From Akkermansiaceae bacterium UBA7331 (GTDB lineage Bacteria; Verrucomicrobiota; Verrucomicrobiia; Verrucomicrobiales; Akkermansiaceae): a DNA stretch of 64,000 nucleotides. Below, one piece after another: positions 16,186 to 24,226 of this stretch (its first letter is position 1; each line of letters starts with the position of its first letter). The DNA lies in contig DKPP01000012.1 of assembly GCA_002471255.1 (NCBI GenBank), forward strand, positions 1-64,000, given 5' to 3'. The notes beneath the pieces are model-generated. The model made no database searches. It was not told where the DNA came from and saw only the letters and a list, made by a program, of their open reading frames with translations. The position numbers were made by a program, and so were the translations under genes.

Positions 16186-16943
16186 TTATTGACCAAAAAT
16201 ATCGATAGCGAAAATAAAGCAAGTATCACACTTGATATCGCCCATTTCTTACCACTCAACCCCCAAACGATTTGCCAAAACCAAATCACTGCAAAAGCAC
16301 CGTTTAGAATACCCACAATCCATAGTTTTATCGTGGGAACATCCAAATGGGCGACGACACCAAAAATTTCACTGATAATGATTAAAATAAATGAGACAAG
16401 CATCAATCTCTTCATACTCTTATGCAGAATACGTATGGGAGGCAAACCATTTTCCTTACTAGGTAACAGATGCTTTTTAAGTTTTTTGTTTTCCGCCAAA
16501 AAAATCAATCCCAACACGCCGGATAAAATAAGAGCAGCATAACCAAGCATAGCAATAGCTACATGGATAGTGAGCAATAAATTATCGACATAAGGTGTTT
16601 CTGTGGATGTAAAAGTTAACCCCAAGGAGGCTATGGTTAACAAACAAACTCCCGGTAAAGTAAATAATCCCAAGGCAGATGCGCGATAAGGTCGCCCGAG
16701 AATAATATAAAAAAGAGTTAATCCCCAAGAAAAATAAAAGAGTACATTGGCTTCACCTCTGACAGGGCAAGCTTCAATTTCCAATCCTTTTAATAAAAGG
16801 GCAATTGATTGGAAAACAAATAGAAAAACGATCCATATGAATCCATGCACAAATGGTTTTTGTGCTTGTCGGCATTGCCAACCTAGAGTCATTACACATA
16901 ATGCATAGACTAAGGATGCAAAAATCCACCAAAGGCTACTCAT
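16182..16943 (-). CDS. CcsA/HemX-type cytochrome c assembly membrane protein
   Basis: 253 aa with about seven to eight transmembrane helices. The middle region (FTLPGVCLLTIAS, VHVAIAMLGYAAL-like sequence, HLDVPTIKLW) fits the CcsA/HemX family of heme-handling membrane proteins. Placed directly before hemA, it matches HemX, which influences glutamyl-tRNA reductase level in Bacillus, or a cytochrome c biogenesis protein. The family's tryptophan-rich WWD motif is not obvious, so HemX-like is as likely as a true heme exporter. Its stop overlaps the hemA start. Confidence 0.8.
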   Translation of the reverse strand: MSSLWWIFASLVYALCVMTLGWQCRQAQKPFVHGFIWIVFLFVFQSIALLLKGLEIEACPVRGEANVLFYFSWGLTLFYIILGRPYRASALGLFTLPGVCLLTIASLGLTFTSTETPYVDNLLLTIHVAIAMLGYAALILSGVLGLIFLAENKKLKKHLLPSKENGLPPIRILHKSMKRLMLVSFILIIISEIFGVVAHLDVPTIKLWIVGILNGAFAVIWFWQIVWGLSGKKWAISSVILALFSLSIFLVNK

Positions 16944-16962
16944 ACGGGTAAGTATGATAGGA

Positions 16963-17754
16963 TTAATTACTCAAGTCACGCTCAATCTGAGCATAAGCCT
17001 GATGATTGTGTATTGATTCGAAATTTTCCGCCTCTACTTTATACCAACGGAAGGCCGAATGACTTTCCGTCTTGATGGCTATATTTCTTACAAGGTCTTC
17101 GACGAAAACAGGATGCTCAAATGCATATTCCGTAACCCATTTTTCATCGGGGCGTTTTAAGATGCTATACAAGCCACAGCTTGCGCAATCTTCTACCAAA
17201 TCAATCAAATCCTCAATCCAAATAGGTTGAGTAGCAAATCTAACAGAATAAGTAACGATACCGCGTTGATTATGTGCTCCATATTTACTCAATGCTTTTG
17301 AGCATGGGCACAAGGTCGTTACCGGCACTTGCACTGTTAACATAAAATCCGGAGTCTTACCCGGTACGGCATCAAGCTCAAAACGAACTTGATAATCCAT
17401 CATTCCTTCCAATCCGCTTACAGGAGCGGTTTTCATTCGAAAGAAAGGAAAATCGAGGGAAACGTGAGCTCTCCCCGCATTTAAACGTTGAAGCAATTCT
17501 TTTGGTAATGATACAACTGAATGGACATCCAATTGTGGACCATGTTGATGCAATACTTCAACAAATCGACTCATGTGAGTCCCTTTAAACTCCTTAGGTA
17601 AATCCACAGCCAATGATACCGTAGCAACCGTAGATTGATTACGATTCATTTTATCCTTAATTTGGATAGGGAATCGCAACCCCTTTACGCCCACTCGGTC
17701 AATGGAAATGTTGCGCGTATCGCGCTCGGCTTGAGTGTCTTTTAATTCTTGCAT
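16963..17754 (-). CDS. folE2: GTP cyclohydrolase FolE2 (type IB)
   Basis: 263 aa. Converts GTP to dihydroneopterin triphosphate for folate or tetrahydropterin synthesis. The T-fold includes VTTLCPCSKALS (active-site Cys) and GAHNQRG, diagnostic for COG1469/FolE2 rather than zinc-dependent FolE1. FolE2 works with metals other than zinc and in several bacteria is part of the low-zinc response. The frame extends to a TTG at 17799, but the ATG at 17754 gives the normal N-terminus. It lies 94 nt after rpsR, across a strong hairpin, and 19 nt before ccsA. Confidence 0.92.
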   Translation of the reverse strand: MQELKDTQAERDTRNISIDRVGVKGLRFPIQIKDKMNRNQSTVATVSLAVDLPKEFKGTHMSRFVEVLHQHGPQLDVHSVVSLPKELLQRLNAGRAHVSLDFPFFRMKTAPVSGLEGMMDYQVRFELDAVPGKTPDFMLTVQVPVTTLCPCSKALSKYGAHNQRGIVTYSVRFATQPIWIEDLIDLVEDCASCGLYSILKRPDEKWVTEYAFEHPVFVEDLVRNIAIKTESHSAFRWYKVEAENFESIHNHQAYAQIERDLSN

Positions 17755-17775
17755 CAGTTTATTAAGGAATAAAGC

Positions 17776-17810
17776 AAGGCAGGAGTCCACCCGTGGCAAA
17801 CTCCTACCTT
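17776..17810 (-). promoter_or_regulatory. Stem-loop between rpsR and folE2
   Basis: AAGG-c-AGGAGT pairs with ACTCCT-a-CCTT, a 10-bp stem with one mismatch. An inner CCAC/GTGG pair is also possible. No T run follows in the reading direction, so it looks more like an RNA-processing, stability or attenuation element than a simple terminator. Confidence 0.45.
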
Positions 17811-17848
17811 CAAGACAATTTCTTTACCGAAAGAGATTCCTTAGGGTC

Positions 17849-18094
17849 TTAGGGAAGAAGATTGATCGCACGAGCTCTTTTGATCTCACGCGTAATCTTG
17901 CGGTGCATCTTCGCGGAAACGCCGGTCACACGACGAGGAAGGATCTTACCGGTTTCGGAAGTGAACTTAGACAAGAAGTCAGGGTTCATGAAATCTACTT
18001 GCTCGGTAGGAATATCGTGACGACGACGTGGCATCTGACGGTTGCAGGTGCGGAAGCGAATACGGCGTTCAACTGTTTTTGGTTCAGAAGACAT
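17849..18094 (-). CDS. rpsR: 30S ribosomal protein S18
   Basis: 81 aa. The core ESGKI-like segment (SETGKILPRRVTG), AKMHRKITREIKRARAINLLP and overall size are typical of S18, which binds next to S6 on the 30S platform. Only one Cys is present (RTCNRQ), so it is a form without a zinc ribbon. It lies 34 nt after rpmG in the same direction. No Shine-Dalgarno sequence precedes the ATG. Confidence 0.95.
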   Translation of the reverse strand: MSSEPKTVERRIRFRTCNRQMPRRRHDIPTEQVDFMNPDFLSKFTSETGKILPRRVTGVSAKMHRKITREIKRARAINLLP

Positions 18095-18128
18095 AAAAGT
18101 GTTCTATAAATTATATTTAAAGCCCTAA

Positions 18129-18302
18129 TTAGCGCATTTCGCGGTGAAGAGTGCGGCGCTTGAGGAATGGGTTAAACTTAACCTTTTCCAAACGGCCAGG
18201 CGTACGCAAACTTTTCTTATTGCGAGTTGTAACGTAGCGAGATGTAGGCTTTCCTTCGGCTTTAGCCTCGGTGCATTCGAGGATGATAATGTCTCTTGGC
18301 AT
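18129..18302 (-). CDS. rpmG: 50S ribosomal protein L33
   Basis: 57 aa, found by translating the minus strand between rpsR and the dksA-like gene. The sequence begins MPRDIIILECTEA and includes RYVTTRNKKS, KVKFNPFLKR and RTLHREMR, matching L33. Only one Cys (residue 10) is present, so it lacks the two CxxC pairs of zinc-binding L33. It sits 33 nt after the dksA-like gene and 34 nt before rpsR. Confidence 0.93.
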   Translation of the reverse strand: MPRDIIILECTEAKAEGKPTSRYVTTRNKKSLRTPGRLEKVKFNPFLKRRTLHREMR

Positions 18303-18335
18303 GGTAAAAATATGTTTCGGGAAGGGGTTTATACA

Positions 18336-19133
18336 CTATTCTTCATCTTCGTCAAGTGAAACTGAATAATCAATGTCATTTTGTATACCTGCAAAGCCAA
18401 CTCCGGAGCGATTTCTAAAGCGAACGGAAAGACCTTTTTCCTTTTCCCATTTAGATTGGCACTCAACAGTTAATCTAGCAAATGGAATAGCTTCCAAGCG
18501 AAGCATAGGAATTACTTTATAAGACATTTCACAAATTCCGTAGGTTCCGTTATCAATACGACCTAAAGCTTGTTCAATTTCATATAAACCGTCTTGTTCC
18601 TTCGCTAAAATGCTTAAAGCGAACTCACGGTCATAGGCATCACTACCGGCATCAGCCTGGTGTTCGCCTGATCCGGAAGCTTCACTACCTTCAGGATGGG
18701 TACGAAGAGTATCACGAGCTACACCGGCCATAGAATCTAGGGTGCGGTCACGTAAATCCATTAAGTGTTGGCGTTGCATCGCTACGAAAGCGGACCATTC
18801 AGGAATGGCAGCCAATTCAGCGCGAGCTACAGCCAAAGCAGCTGCTTCCTCTTCATTTAATTCAAAAACTTCATGAGATCTTGCTTGCTTAGAGGCAGCC
18901 GAAGCAGGAATAAAAGAAGATTTTTCTACAGTTGGGGCGGGTTTTGCTACAGGAGGAGTTGTTTGAGTAGATTTTACACTTTTCTTACAACATTTTTTCT
19001 TGGGTTTTTCTTCACACACGGCATCAGCCTTTGTTTCTACCACTTTTTTAGCAGTTGTCTTCTTGGCCGTTTTCGCTGCGGGAGCCTTCGTTTTCGAAGC
19101 GTCCGCCTTTTTGGTTTTTTTAGGTTCGGTCAT
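18336..19133 (-). CDS. DksA/TraR-family protein with Lys/Ala-rich N-terminal tail and incomplete zinc finger
   Basis: 265 aa, much longer than DksA (about 150). The first 70 residues are a lysine/alanine/threonine-rich tail (TKKADASKTKAPAAKTAKK) like eukaryotic H1 or bacterial histone-like tails, with a CC pair. Residues about 100-200 form a coiled coil. The C-terminal DksA domain reads NGTYGICEMSYKV and FARLTVECQSKW, where the normal four Cys are reduced to two, one per half. DksA proteins enter the RNA polymerase secondary channel and modulate ppGpp-responsive promoters. It is the first gene of the S18/L33/FolE2/heme run. Confidence 0.82.
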   Translation of the reverse strand: MTEPKKTKKADASKTKAPAAKTAKKTTAKKVVETKADAVCEEKPKKKCCKKSVKSTQTTPPVAKPAPTVEKSSFIPASAASKQARSHEVFELNEEEAAALAVARAELAAIPEWSAFVAMQRQHLMDLRDRTLDSMAGVARDTLRTHPEGSEASGSGEHQADAGSDAYDREFALSILAKEQDGLYEIEQALGRIDNGTYGICEMSYKVIPMLRLEAIPFARLTVECQSKWEKEKGLSVRFRNRSGVGFAGIQNDIDYSVSLDEDEE

Positions 19134-19312
19134 GATTAGTTACCATTATGATGTTGTATGTAGATGACTTCTGACAATGAAAAGTCACCTCTGTTCAATA
19201 AGACTATGAGAAACTATATGATTTCCTTTGTTTTTTCAAGAAAATTTAGAACTATGACAGCCCAACCAATTAAAGCATTTCAATAAGTTCATCGAAAACC
19301 AAAACAACAATA

Positions 19313-19335
19313 ATAACTTATAATTATATAGTTAT
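19313..19335. promoter_or_regulatory. AT-rich imperfect dyad between divergent genes
   Basis: ATAACT and AGTTAT flank a TATAATTATA-like core, nearly a 22-bp palindrome broken by one inserted base. It lies 57 nt upstream of the ROK kinase ATG and 180 nt upstream of the dksA-like gene. Its shape recalls Fur/Zur-type boxes, but AT-rich palindromes arise by chance. Confidence 0.25.
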
Positions 19336-19377
19336 AGTGTTTACACGGTTTTCTCTTTTCATCCCACATCCTCATGG

Positions 19378-19383
19378 TATAGT
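19378..19383 (+). promoter_or_regulatory. -10 element of the ROK kinase gene
   Basis: TATAGT, 8 nt before the ATG, so transcription would start at or within a base or two of the start codon. No good -35 box was found. Confidence 0.45.
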
Positions 19384-19391
19384 GACAGGGT

Positions 19392-20342
19392 ATGTCCACA
19401 TCTCCTATTCCTGCCATCGGGATCGATTTTGGCGGCACATCTATTAAGTTAGGCGTGGTTGTCGGAAACGAAGTTATTGCTCATGCCCCATCTATTGCTA
19501 CGCAAGAATACGATAATCCGGAACAACTTATCCAAGCCATTGCTCAATTTGTCAAATACTTGAAAGATTCGCATCCTGAAGTTAAGGCACTAGGAATGGG
19601 TATGCCCGGCTTCGTGAATTTTTATCAAGGCACCATCTACACCCTCACTAACGTACCGGGATGGAATAATGTGCCGGTCAGACAAATGCTACAAGACGCA
19701 ACAGGATTGCCTACTTATGTAGAGAATGACGCCAATTGCATGGCCTATGCAGAATGGAAATTGGGTGCAGGCCAAGGAAAAACCAACCTTATCTGTCTCA
19801 CACTCGGCACGGGCGTAGGTAGCGGTTTAATCATTAATAATCAATTACACCGTGGCGCTACTTGCTCAGCAGGTGAATTGGGTCAAACAAGTATCGATTA
19901 TAAAGGTCGTATCGGTCATTATGGCAATCGTGGTGCTTTAGAAGATTATGTTGGCAATAGAGAAATTGCTGCTGATGCTCGCACACTATACGCAGCCAAT
20001 GGACAAGATAAGGCAATCGTTGATTGCAATCCTCTTGCCTTAGAACGAGCAGCCTTAGCCGGTGACCCGGTTGCATTAACAGTATGGAATGAATTAGCAA
20101 AGAAACTTGCCTGTTCTCTTATCAATTGCTGTTACCTTCTCAATCCCGAAGCCATTATTATTGGTGGTGGCGTGGCTAAAGCAAAAGACCTGTTATTCGA
20201 ACCATTGAAAAACACGATGCGTGGTCAACTTTTCGCACCACTCATGGAAAGTCTTGAGATTTTACCGGCCCGCTTTGGCAATGAAGCCGGCATTTTAGGT
20301 GCCGCTCATTTGGCGATTAACACTCATTTTTTTGAACAATAG
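19392..20342 (+). CDS. ROK-family sugar kinase (glucokinase-like)
   Basis: 316 aa. IGIDFGGTSIKLGVV is the ATP phosphate-binding loop, YVENDANCMAYAE carries the catalytic Asp, and LTLGTGVGSGLI and IIIGGGVA complete the ROK fold. It probably phosphorylates glucose or a related hexose. The usual zinc motif CxCGxxGC is replaced by HYGNRGAL, so this member lacks the structural zinc site. It starts a unit with the RNA methyltransferase 6 nt on, then the phosphoesterase and Nudix genes. Confidence 0.88.
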   Translation: MSTSPIPAIGIDFGGTSIKLGVVVGNEVIAHAPSIATQEYDNPEQLIQAIAQFVKYLKDSHPEVKALGMGMPGFVNFYQGTIYTLTNVPGWNNVPVRQMLQDATGLPTYVENDANCMAYAEWKLGAGQGKTNLICLTLGTGVGSGLIINNQLHRGATCSAGELGQTSIDYKGRIGHYGNRGALEDYVGNREIAADARTLYAANGQDKAIVDCNPLALERAALAGDPVALTVWNELAKKLACSLINCCYLLNPEAIIIGGGVAKAKDLLFEPLKNTMRGQLFAPLMESLEILPARFGNEAGILGAAHLAINTHFFEQ

Positions 20343-20348
20343 ACCTTC

Positions 20349-21335
20349 ATGCCAGCAGAAGTACAACCTTCAGTCCTAAAGTTAGCACAGAAATTAGGAC
20401 TGGATATAGAGGAACAAAACAATTTCATCGAATCGCTTCTGTCTGGCACCAAAGCCCAAAGTGCGGTGGTGATCACCCCTACCGCACCCAAAGACTATAC
20501 ACCACCCTTTTCTACTATACCTACTGATAACCTATGGGGTCATCCTTCTATTTTGATCCCAAATTCCCAAGATCAAAAAGTTGGTTCTCACACTGATTAT
20601 AATCAAGGTTATTATTATCCTTTAGATATATCTTCCGTTTGGGAGACTGCAGCATTAAATACATTACACCAAACTCCGAGACGTTGTTTAGATCTGTGTG
20701 CGGCACCGGGAGGTAAAACGATTCTAGCTCAAACCAGACTACATATACCTCTTCATATCGCCAACGAGGTTCATCCAAAAAGATTGGGAATATTGAGACA
20801 CAATCTGAAACGCTGCGGCTTTACCCATCTTTATACCCAACGATTACGTCCCGATCAATGGGCGGATCAAGCCCCTGAATCCTTTGATTTACTGATCGTT
20901 GATGCACCATGTAGCGGACAATCGCTTATTGCTAAGGGCATTAAAAACCCCGGCTGCTTTAATCAATCAGTCACAGGCGGCAACGCTAAACGACAAAAAG
21001 GCATTTTATTATCTGCGATACAATGCTTAGCTCCCGGAGGCTACTTACTATATAGTACATGCACTTATGCTCCGGATGAGAATGAAAAAGCCATGGCGTA
21101 TATTCTTAAAAGAAATCCGGATATTAAAGCTATAGATCTTCCGGCTCTTAAATCTTGGCAATCTCAAATTTCCGATTTCCCATGCTATCGACTCATGCCT
21201 CATCAGGGAGTCGGGGCGGGCGGTTTTTGCTGTTTATTGCATAAAGAAGGTAACACAGATAATTTACCCGAGTTATCGGATGAATTATTGGCATGGCCGG
21301 TAGCACAATCATCCATAACTCAACTCGACGAATAA
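20349..21335 (+). CDS. NOL1/NOP2/Sun-family RNA m5C methyltransferase
   Basis: 328 aa. SAM-binding motif CLDLCAAPGGKT, then DLLIVDAPCSG and LYSTCTYAPDENE with the two cysteines used by RNA cytosine-5 methyltransferases. It most resembles RsmB/RsmF-type 16S rRNA enzymes without the NusB-like N-terminal domain, so RsmF-like is more apt than RsmB. The N-terminal 80 residues are a small RNA-binding extension. Co-directional with the kinase (6-nt gap) and the phosphoesterase (1-nt gap). The exact target base is not determinable. Confidence 0.9.
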   Translation: MPAEVQPSVLKLAQKLGLDIEEQNNFIESLLSGTKAQSAVVITPTAPKDYTPPFSTIPTDNLWGHPSILIPNSQDQKVGSHTDYNQGYYYPLDISSVWETAALNTLHQTPRRCLDLCAAPGGKTILAQTRLHIPLHIANEVHPKRLGILRHNLKRCGFTHLYTQRLRPDQWADQAPESFDLLIVDAPCSGQSLIAKGIKNPGCFNQSVTGGNAKRQKGILLSAIQCLAPGGYLLYSTCTYAPDENEKAMAYILKRNPDIKAIDLPALKSWQSQISDFPCYRLMPHQGVGAGGFCCLLHKEGNTDNLPELSDELLAWPVAQSSITQLDE

Positions 21336-21336
21336 T

Positions 21337-21843
21337 ATGAAAATAGGTGTTTTTTCAGACGTGCATGATCGAATCGATCATTTTGATTTAATGATGTTTG
21401 AAATGAAAAAACATCACTGTGATCGTTTCTTATTTTTAGGTGACGGAGCCGATTTAGATACATTCCGACACATGATGGAGGCAACCGAACCCATTCCTTT
21501 TGATATCATTTTAGGCAATAATGATTTTGATGCCTTGACGATTCAGCAAATGGCAACCCAATCACCCCATTCGGATTTATTAGGTACTCGAGCAGCGCTC
21601 AGATACGCAGATAAAAATATTTTTGCTACGCACTTACCTCAGGAAGCCATTCGTGCCTTACATACCGGGCATTACGATGCTGTATTATACGGTCACACCC
21701 ATCAACCTGAATCAGAAGCGACTCCTTTCGGCTTACTTGGCAATCCTGGAGAAATTCAAGGTCGCTCTCGCTTAGTCACTTACGGCATTCTCGATACGGA
21801 ACCTCTTTCCTTTACCATCCACGAAGTACCCTGTTATGGTTAA
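21337..21843 (+). CDS. YfcE/MJ0936-type metallophosphodiesterase
   Basis: 168 aa. The calcineurin-like fold is complete: GVFSDVHDR, FLGDGADLD, LGNNDFD and YGHTHQPE supply the dimetal ligands. Small proteins of this type hydrolyse phosphodiesters in vitro; the natural substrate is usually unknown. Its final codons overlap the Nudix gene by 8 bp (ATGGTTAA), so the two are translationally coupled. Confidence 0.88.
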   Translation: MKIGVFSDVHDRIDHFDLMMFEMKKHHCDRFLFLGDGADLDTFRHMMEATEPIPFDIILGNNDFDALTIQQMATQSPHSDLLGTRAALRYADKNIFATHLPQEAIRALHTGHYDAVLYGHTHQPESEATPFGLLGNPGEIQGRSRLVTYGILDTEPLSFTIHEVPCYG

Positions 21844-22249
21844 ACTCAAGGTTTGTTGCGCTCTCATTATAGTTGAGATTGCCAATAGTGAACCATTACT
21901 TTTATTAGCGAAAAAACCGCGTGGCTCCAGCCATGCCAGCCTATACGAATTCCCCGGAGGTAAAATAGAAAAACACGAACAAGCACACGAAGCTATTATT
22001 CGTGAAATTAATGAAGAACTGGCCTGTAACATTGAGATTAGCGCTTCATTAACGCCTGTTTGTATCGAAAGTGAAAATAGACTCATCGAACTTATTCCCT
22101 TTATTTGCCAATTAAAGAACGGTTCTAAGTTTCCTGTGCCGTTAGAACACGAATCCATTGGGCTTTTTACCTTTACTACGGCAGGTAAGCTAGCCTTATC
22201 ACCACCGGATATTCCTATCTTTAAGGAACTTATTACCATTTATCGATAA
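21836..22249 (+). CDS. Nudix hydrolase, MutT-like
   Basis: 137 aa. The Nudix box GKIEKHEQAHEAIIREINEE fits Gx5Ex7REUxEE, and the start LKVCCALIIVEI with FPGGK nearby resembles MutT 8-oxo-dGTP diphosphatases. Related Nudix enzymes hydrolyse other nucleoside diphosphate derivatives, so nucleotide-pool sanitation is the best guess rather than a certainty. It overlaps the phosphoesterase stop. Confidence 0.87.
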   Translation: MVKLKVCCALIIVEIANSEPLLLLAKKPRGSSHASLYEFPGGKIEKHEQAHEAIIREINEELACNIEISASLTPVCIESENRLIELIPFICQLKNGSKFPVPLEHESIGLFTFTTAGKLALSPPDIPIFKELITIYR

Positions 22250-22317
22250 AAATAGAACCATACATTAAGAATTGACGTCGGCAACAGCTCGGCTCTACTC
22301 TATTAATAATCATTAGC

Positions 22318-23811
22318 ATGAAAAAATCTTTATTATTACTAGCTCTATGCTCTTCCTTTGCTTGCGCTCAGGAAAAAGTGATGACCTTCATTGGTGACTC
22401 CATCACTCATGGCTTCGGTACCCCCGGATATCGCTATGAATTTTGGAAAATTTTAGAAGACAATAAAATTCCTCACCGCATGGTGGGAGTCAATCAAGGC
22501 AATACGAAATATGCAAATGGCAATTCTCTAACTTACAACGAGCAACCATTCTCTAACGTCCACTGTGCCGGTTCTAGTTGGCGCACCTATCAAACAAGCG
22601 GTGATTACATGAATAATGGACACCAACGTGGAGTGGGGCCGAATACCTTACCTTCGTTGGGTTACATCATGACTTGGCTTGATTTGGAAGATGCCAAATC
22701 CTACGACAAACTTAATGGGAAAAAACTTAAAAAAGGTGAATACTTCAACAACGGAGTTCAACAATACAAAGGAACCACTTTGACCGGGAAAGATTTACCC
22801 GATGTATTTTTCATCATGCTCGGTACAAATGATTTGTATTCCGATTCTCCAGGCTCCGAGGACAATCCAAAAACTTTTGGATACTTAAAAAACATTATTG
22901 AATCCGTACGATTGGCCAACCCGAAAGCACAATTTGTAGTGTTATCAATGCCAACGGTAACAGCTCGTAAAAATAAACAATCCGATACAATTACCGGTTC
23001 ATATAATGATTACATCAAAAAGCATTTAAAAGAACTTCAAAAACCAAAATCTTCCGTTTCTTTTGCCGATATCAATCCGGGTATAACACTTGAGAATAAT
23101 TTTATGGCAGATGTGATGGCTAGCGACGGCTTACACCCAAATGCACAAGGCAATCTCATTATTGCTGGTAATCTTGCCAAAGCGATGAACTATCCACAGC
23201 GCACAGCCGGATTACAGCGATTTACCAATAAAAAACTACCGGTCAAAACAATCGTAAAAGACAATAAATTCCTCATTGGTGGGCAAGGATTAAAACCAAC
23301 CGTAGTCAAAGCCTCGGAAGGATCATCCCCTACTTATACGGTAGCAGGAAGCACCATCAACTTTAATGCTAATTCCGGCACATCTCAAACAATGGAGTTA
23401 CCATGGAAGTCAGGTGAATCCAACACCTTACACTTCACCATCAAATTAAATGGTAAGGATGATACAAATTGTTGCTCCGTTCGTATGGGTGATTCCGGGC
23501 TTAACGTTTATCCCGACAGAATTGAATGGCAAGGGGAAAAAGCAGAACCTCTCGTTTATACAAATACCGAGAATAAAGAAATACCACTTACTATTAGCTT
23601 TAAAGCTGAAAAAGGCGCCATCCCCACCGGATATTACATTTGGATGGGAGATCAACTCATTGGTGAAGCAAAACAAGGCTCCGAAAATCAATCGGAATCT
23701 ATTCGTTTGGGATCATTAAATGACACCAATCCATGCAAAGCAAAAATATCCGGCATATCCGGTGACTTTAAAAAAGCATGGGCACCACCATCACATACGG
23801 CTACTAAATAA
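22318..23811 (+). CDS. Secreted SGNH/GDSL esterase with C-terminal lectin-like domain
   Basis: 497 aa with signal peptide (MKKSLLLLALCSSFACA). The SGNH hydrolase domain covers about residues 20-290: FIGDSITHG (nucleophile Ser), MLGTNDLYS (Asn) and SDGLHPNAQG (catalytic Asp/His). After QRTAGLQRF comes a beta-rich region, about 330-490, resembling a LamG/concanavalin-like jelly roll. Probably deacetylates or de-esterifies polysaccharides outside the cell. It shares this order, including the QRT(A/V)G junction, with the much larger protein at 44575-47847, so the two are likely paralogs. Confidence 0.87.
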   Translation: MKKSLLLLALCSSFACAQEKVMTFIGDSITHGFGTPGYRYEFWKILEDNKIPHRMVGVNQGNTKYANGNSLTYNEQPFSNVHCAGSSWRTYQTSGDYMNNGHQRGVGPNTLPSLGYIMTWLDLEDAKSYDKLNGKKLKKGEYFNNGVQQYKGTTLTGKDLPDVFFIMLGTNDLYSDSPGSEDNPKTFGYLKNIIESVRLANPKAQFVVLSMPTVTARKNKQSDTITGSYNDYIKKHLKELQKPKSSVSFADINPGITLENNFMADVMASDGLHPNAQGNLIIAGNLAKAMNYPQRTAGLQRFTNKKLPVKTIVKDNKFLIGGQGLKPTVVKASEGSSPTYTVAGSTINFNANSGTSQTMELPWKSGESNTLHFTIKLNGKDDTNCCSVRMGDSGLNVYPDRIEWQGEKAEPLVYTNTENKEIPLTISFKAEKGAIPTGYYIWMGDQLIGEAKQGSENQSESIRLGSLNDTNPCKAKISGISGDFKKAWAPPSHTATK

Positions 23812-23829
23812 CATAGTATAAACACCCTA

Positions 23830-23860
23830 AAACCCTCGCTTCACAAAACGAGGGTTTTTT
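23830..23860 (+). terminator. Intrinsic terminator after the SGNH esterase
   Basis: AAACCCTCG / CGAGGGTTT stem with a 10-nt loop, followed by further Ts. Confidence 0.85.
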
Positions 23861-23929
23861 CATGTAGATATCATACAATCATTCAACTTTTCTTTACTAT
23901 TACTGACAATCTACATTCTTAATAAATCA

Positions 23930-23958
23930 TTGCTTTTATCCACAAACAGGCTTATAAA
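23930..23958 (+). promoter_or_regulatory. Promoter of the candidate structured RNA
   Basis: TTGCTT (23930-23935), 17-nt spacer, TATAAA (23953-23958). It predicts a start near 23965, at the base of the terminal stem of the RNA described next. Confidence 0.65.
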
Positions 23959-23965
23959 GATATGT

Positions 23966-24190
23966 AGCTGCCACACTCGTCACACGATGATTGAATGGCC
24001 CGCTCCGATGATATAAATAATGGGGGCAGCCCCGGCTGACGGCTGATCAAGTTCCTTGCCGAATAGGTCAAAAGATAGACGGAAGTCCCCGCCTTACTGA
24101 GACACGGGAACGTGGCTCATTATCATCGACGGTGTGGTGGTGTCGTTTTCGAAATCCCTGCAATTTTTTTGTAGGGATTTTATTTTTTTA
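23966..24190 (+). ncRNA. Candidate structured non-coding RNA, possibly 6S-like
   Basis: A GC-richer island in an otherwise AT-rich 415-base gap, with a promoter upstream and an intrinsic terminator at 24152-24190. By hand it folds as one long rod. The terminal stem pairs about 23967-23976 with 24032-24041 counted as 24132-24141 on the 3' side, continuing through CGATGA (23985-23990) with TCATCG (24123-24128) and GGCC..CG with CG.GGC around 23998-24002 and 24111-24116. A large internal bubble follows (about 24003-24020 opposite 24094-24110), then an upper stem with GGGG at 24023-24026 facing CCCC at 24087-24090. Rod, central bubble and size of about 185 nt before the terminator recall 6S RNA. 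No conserved SRP, RNase P or tmRNA motif was seen. Confidence 0.5.
24152..24190 (+). terminator. Intrinsic terminator of the structured RNA
   Basis: AAATCCCTGCAA pairs with TTGTAGGGATTT (one G-T) around a 5-T loop, followed by a T run. Confidence 0.75.
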
Positions 24191-24226
24191 TGCAACTTTC
24201 CTCACAAATTTGCATACTATCCACCA

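Noticed and set aside
16108..16542. 144-codon plus-strand frame
   Set aside because: It lies opposite hemA and ccsA, both well supported, and shows no family features.
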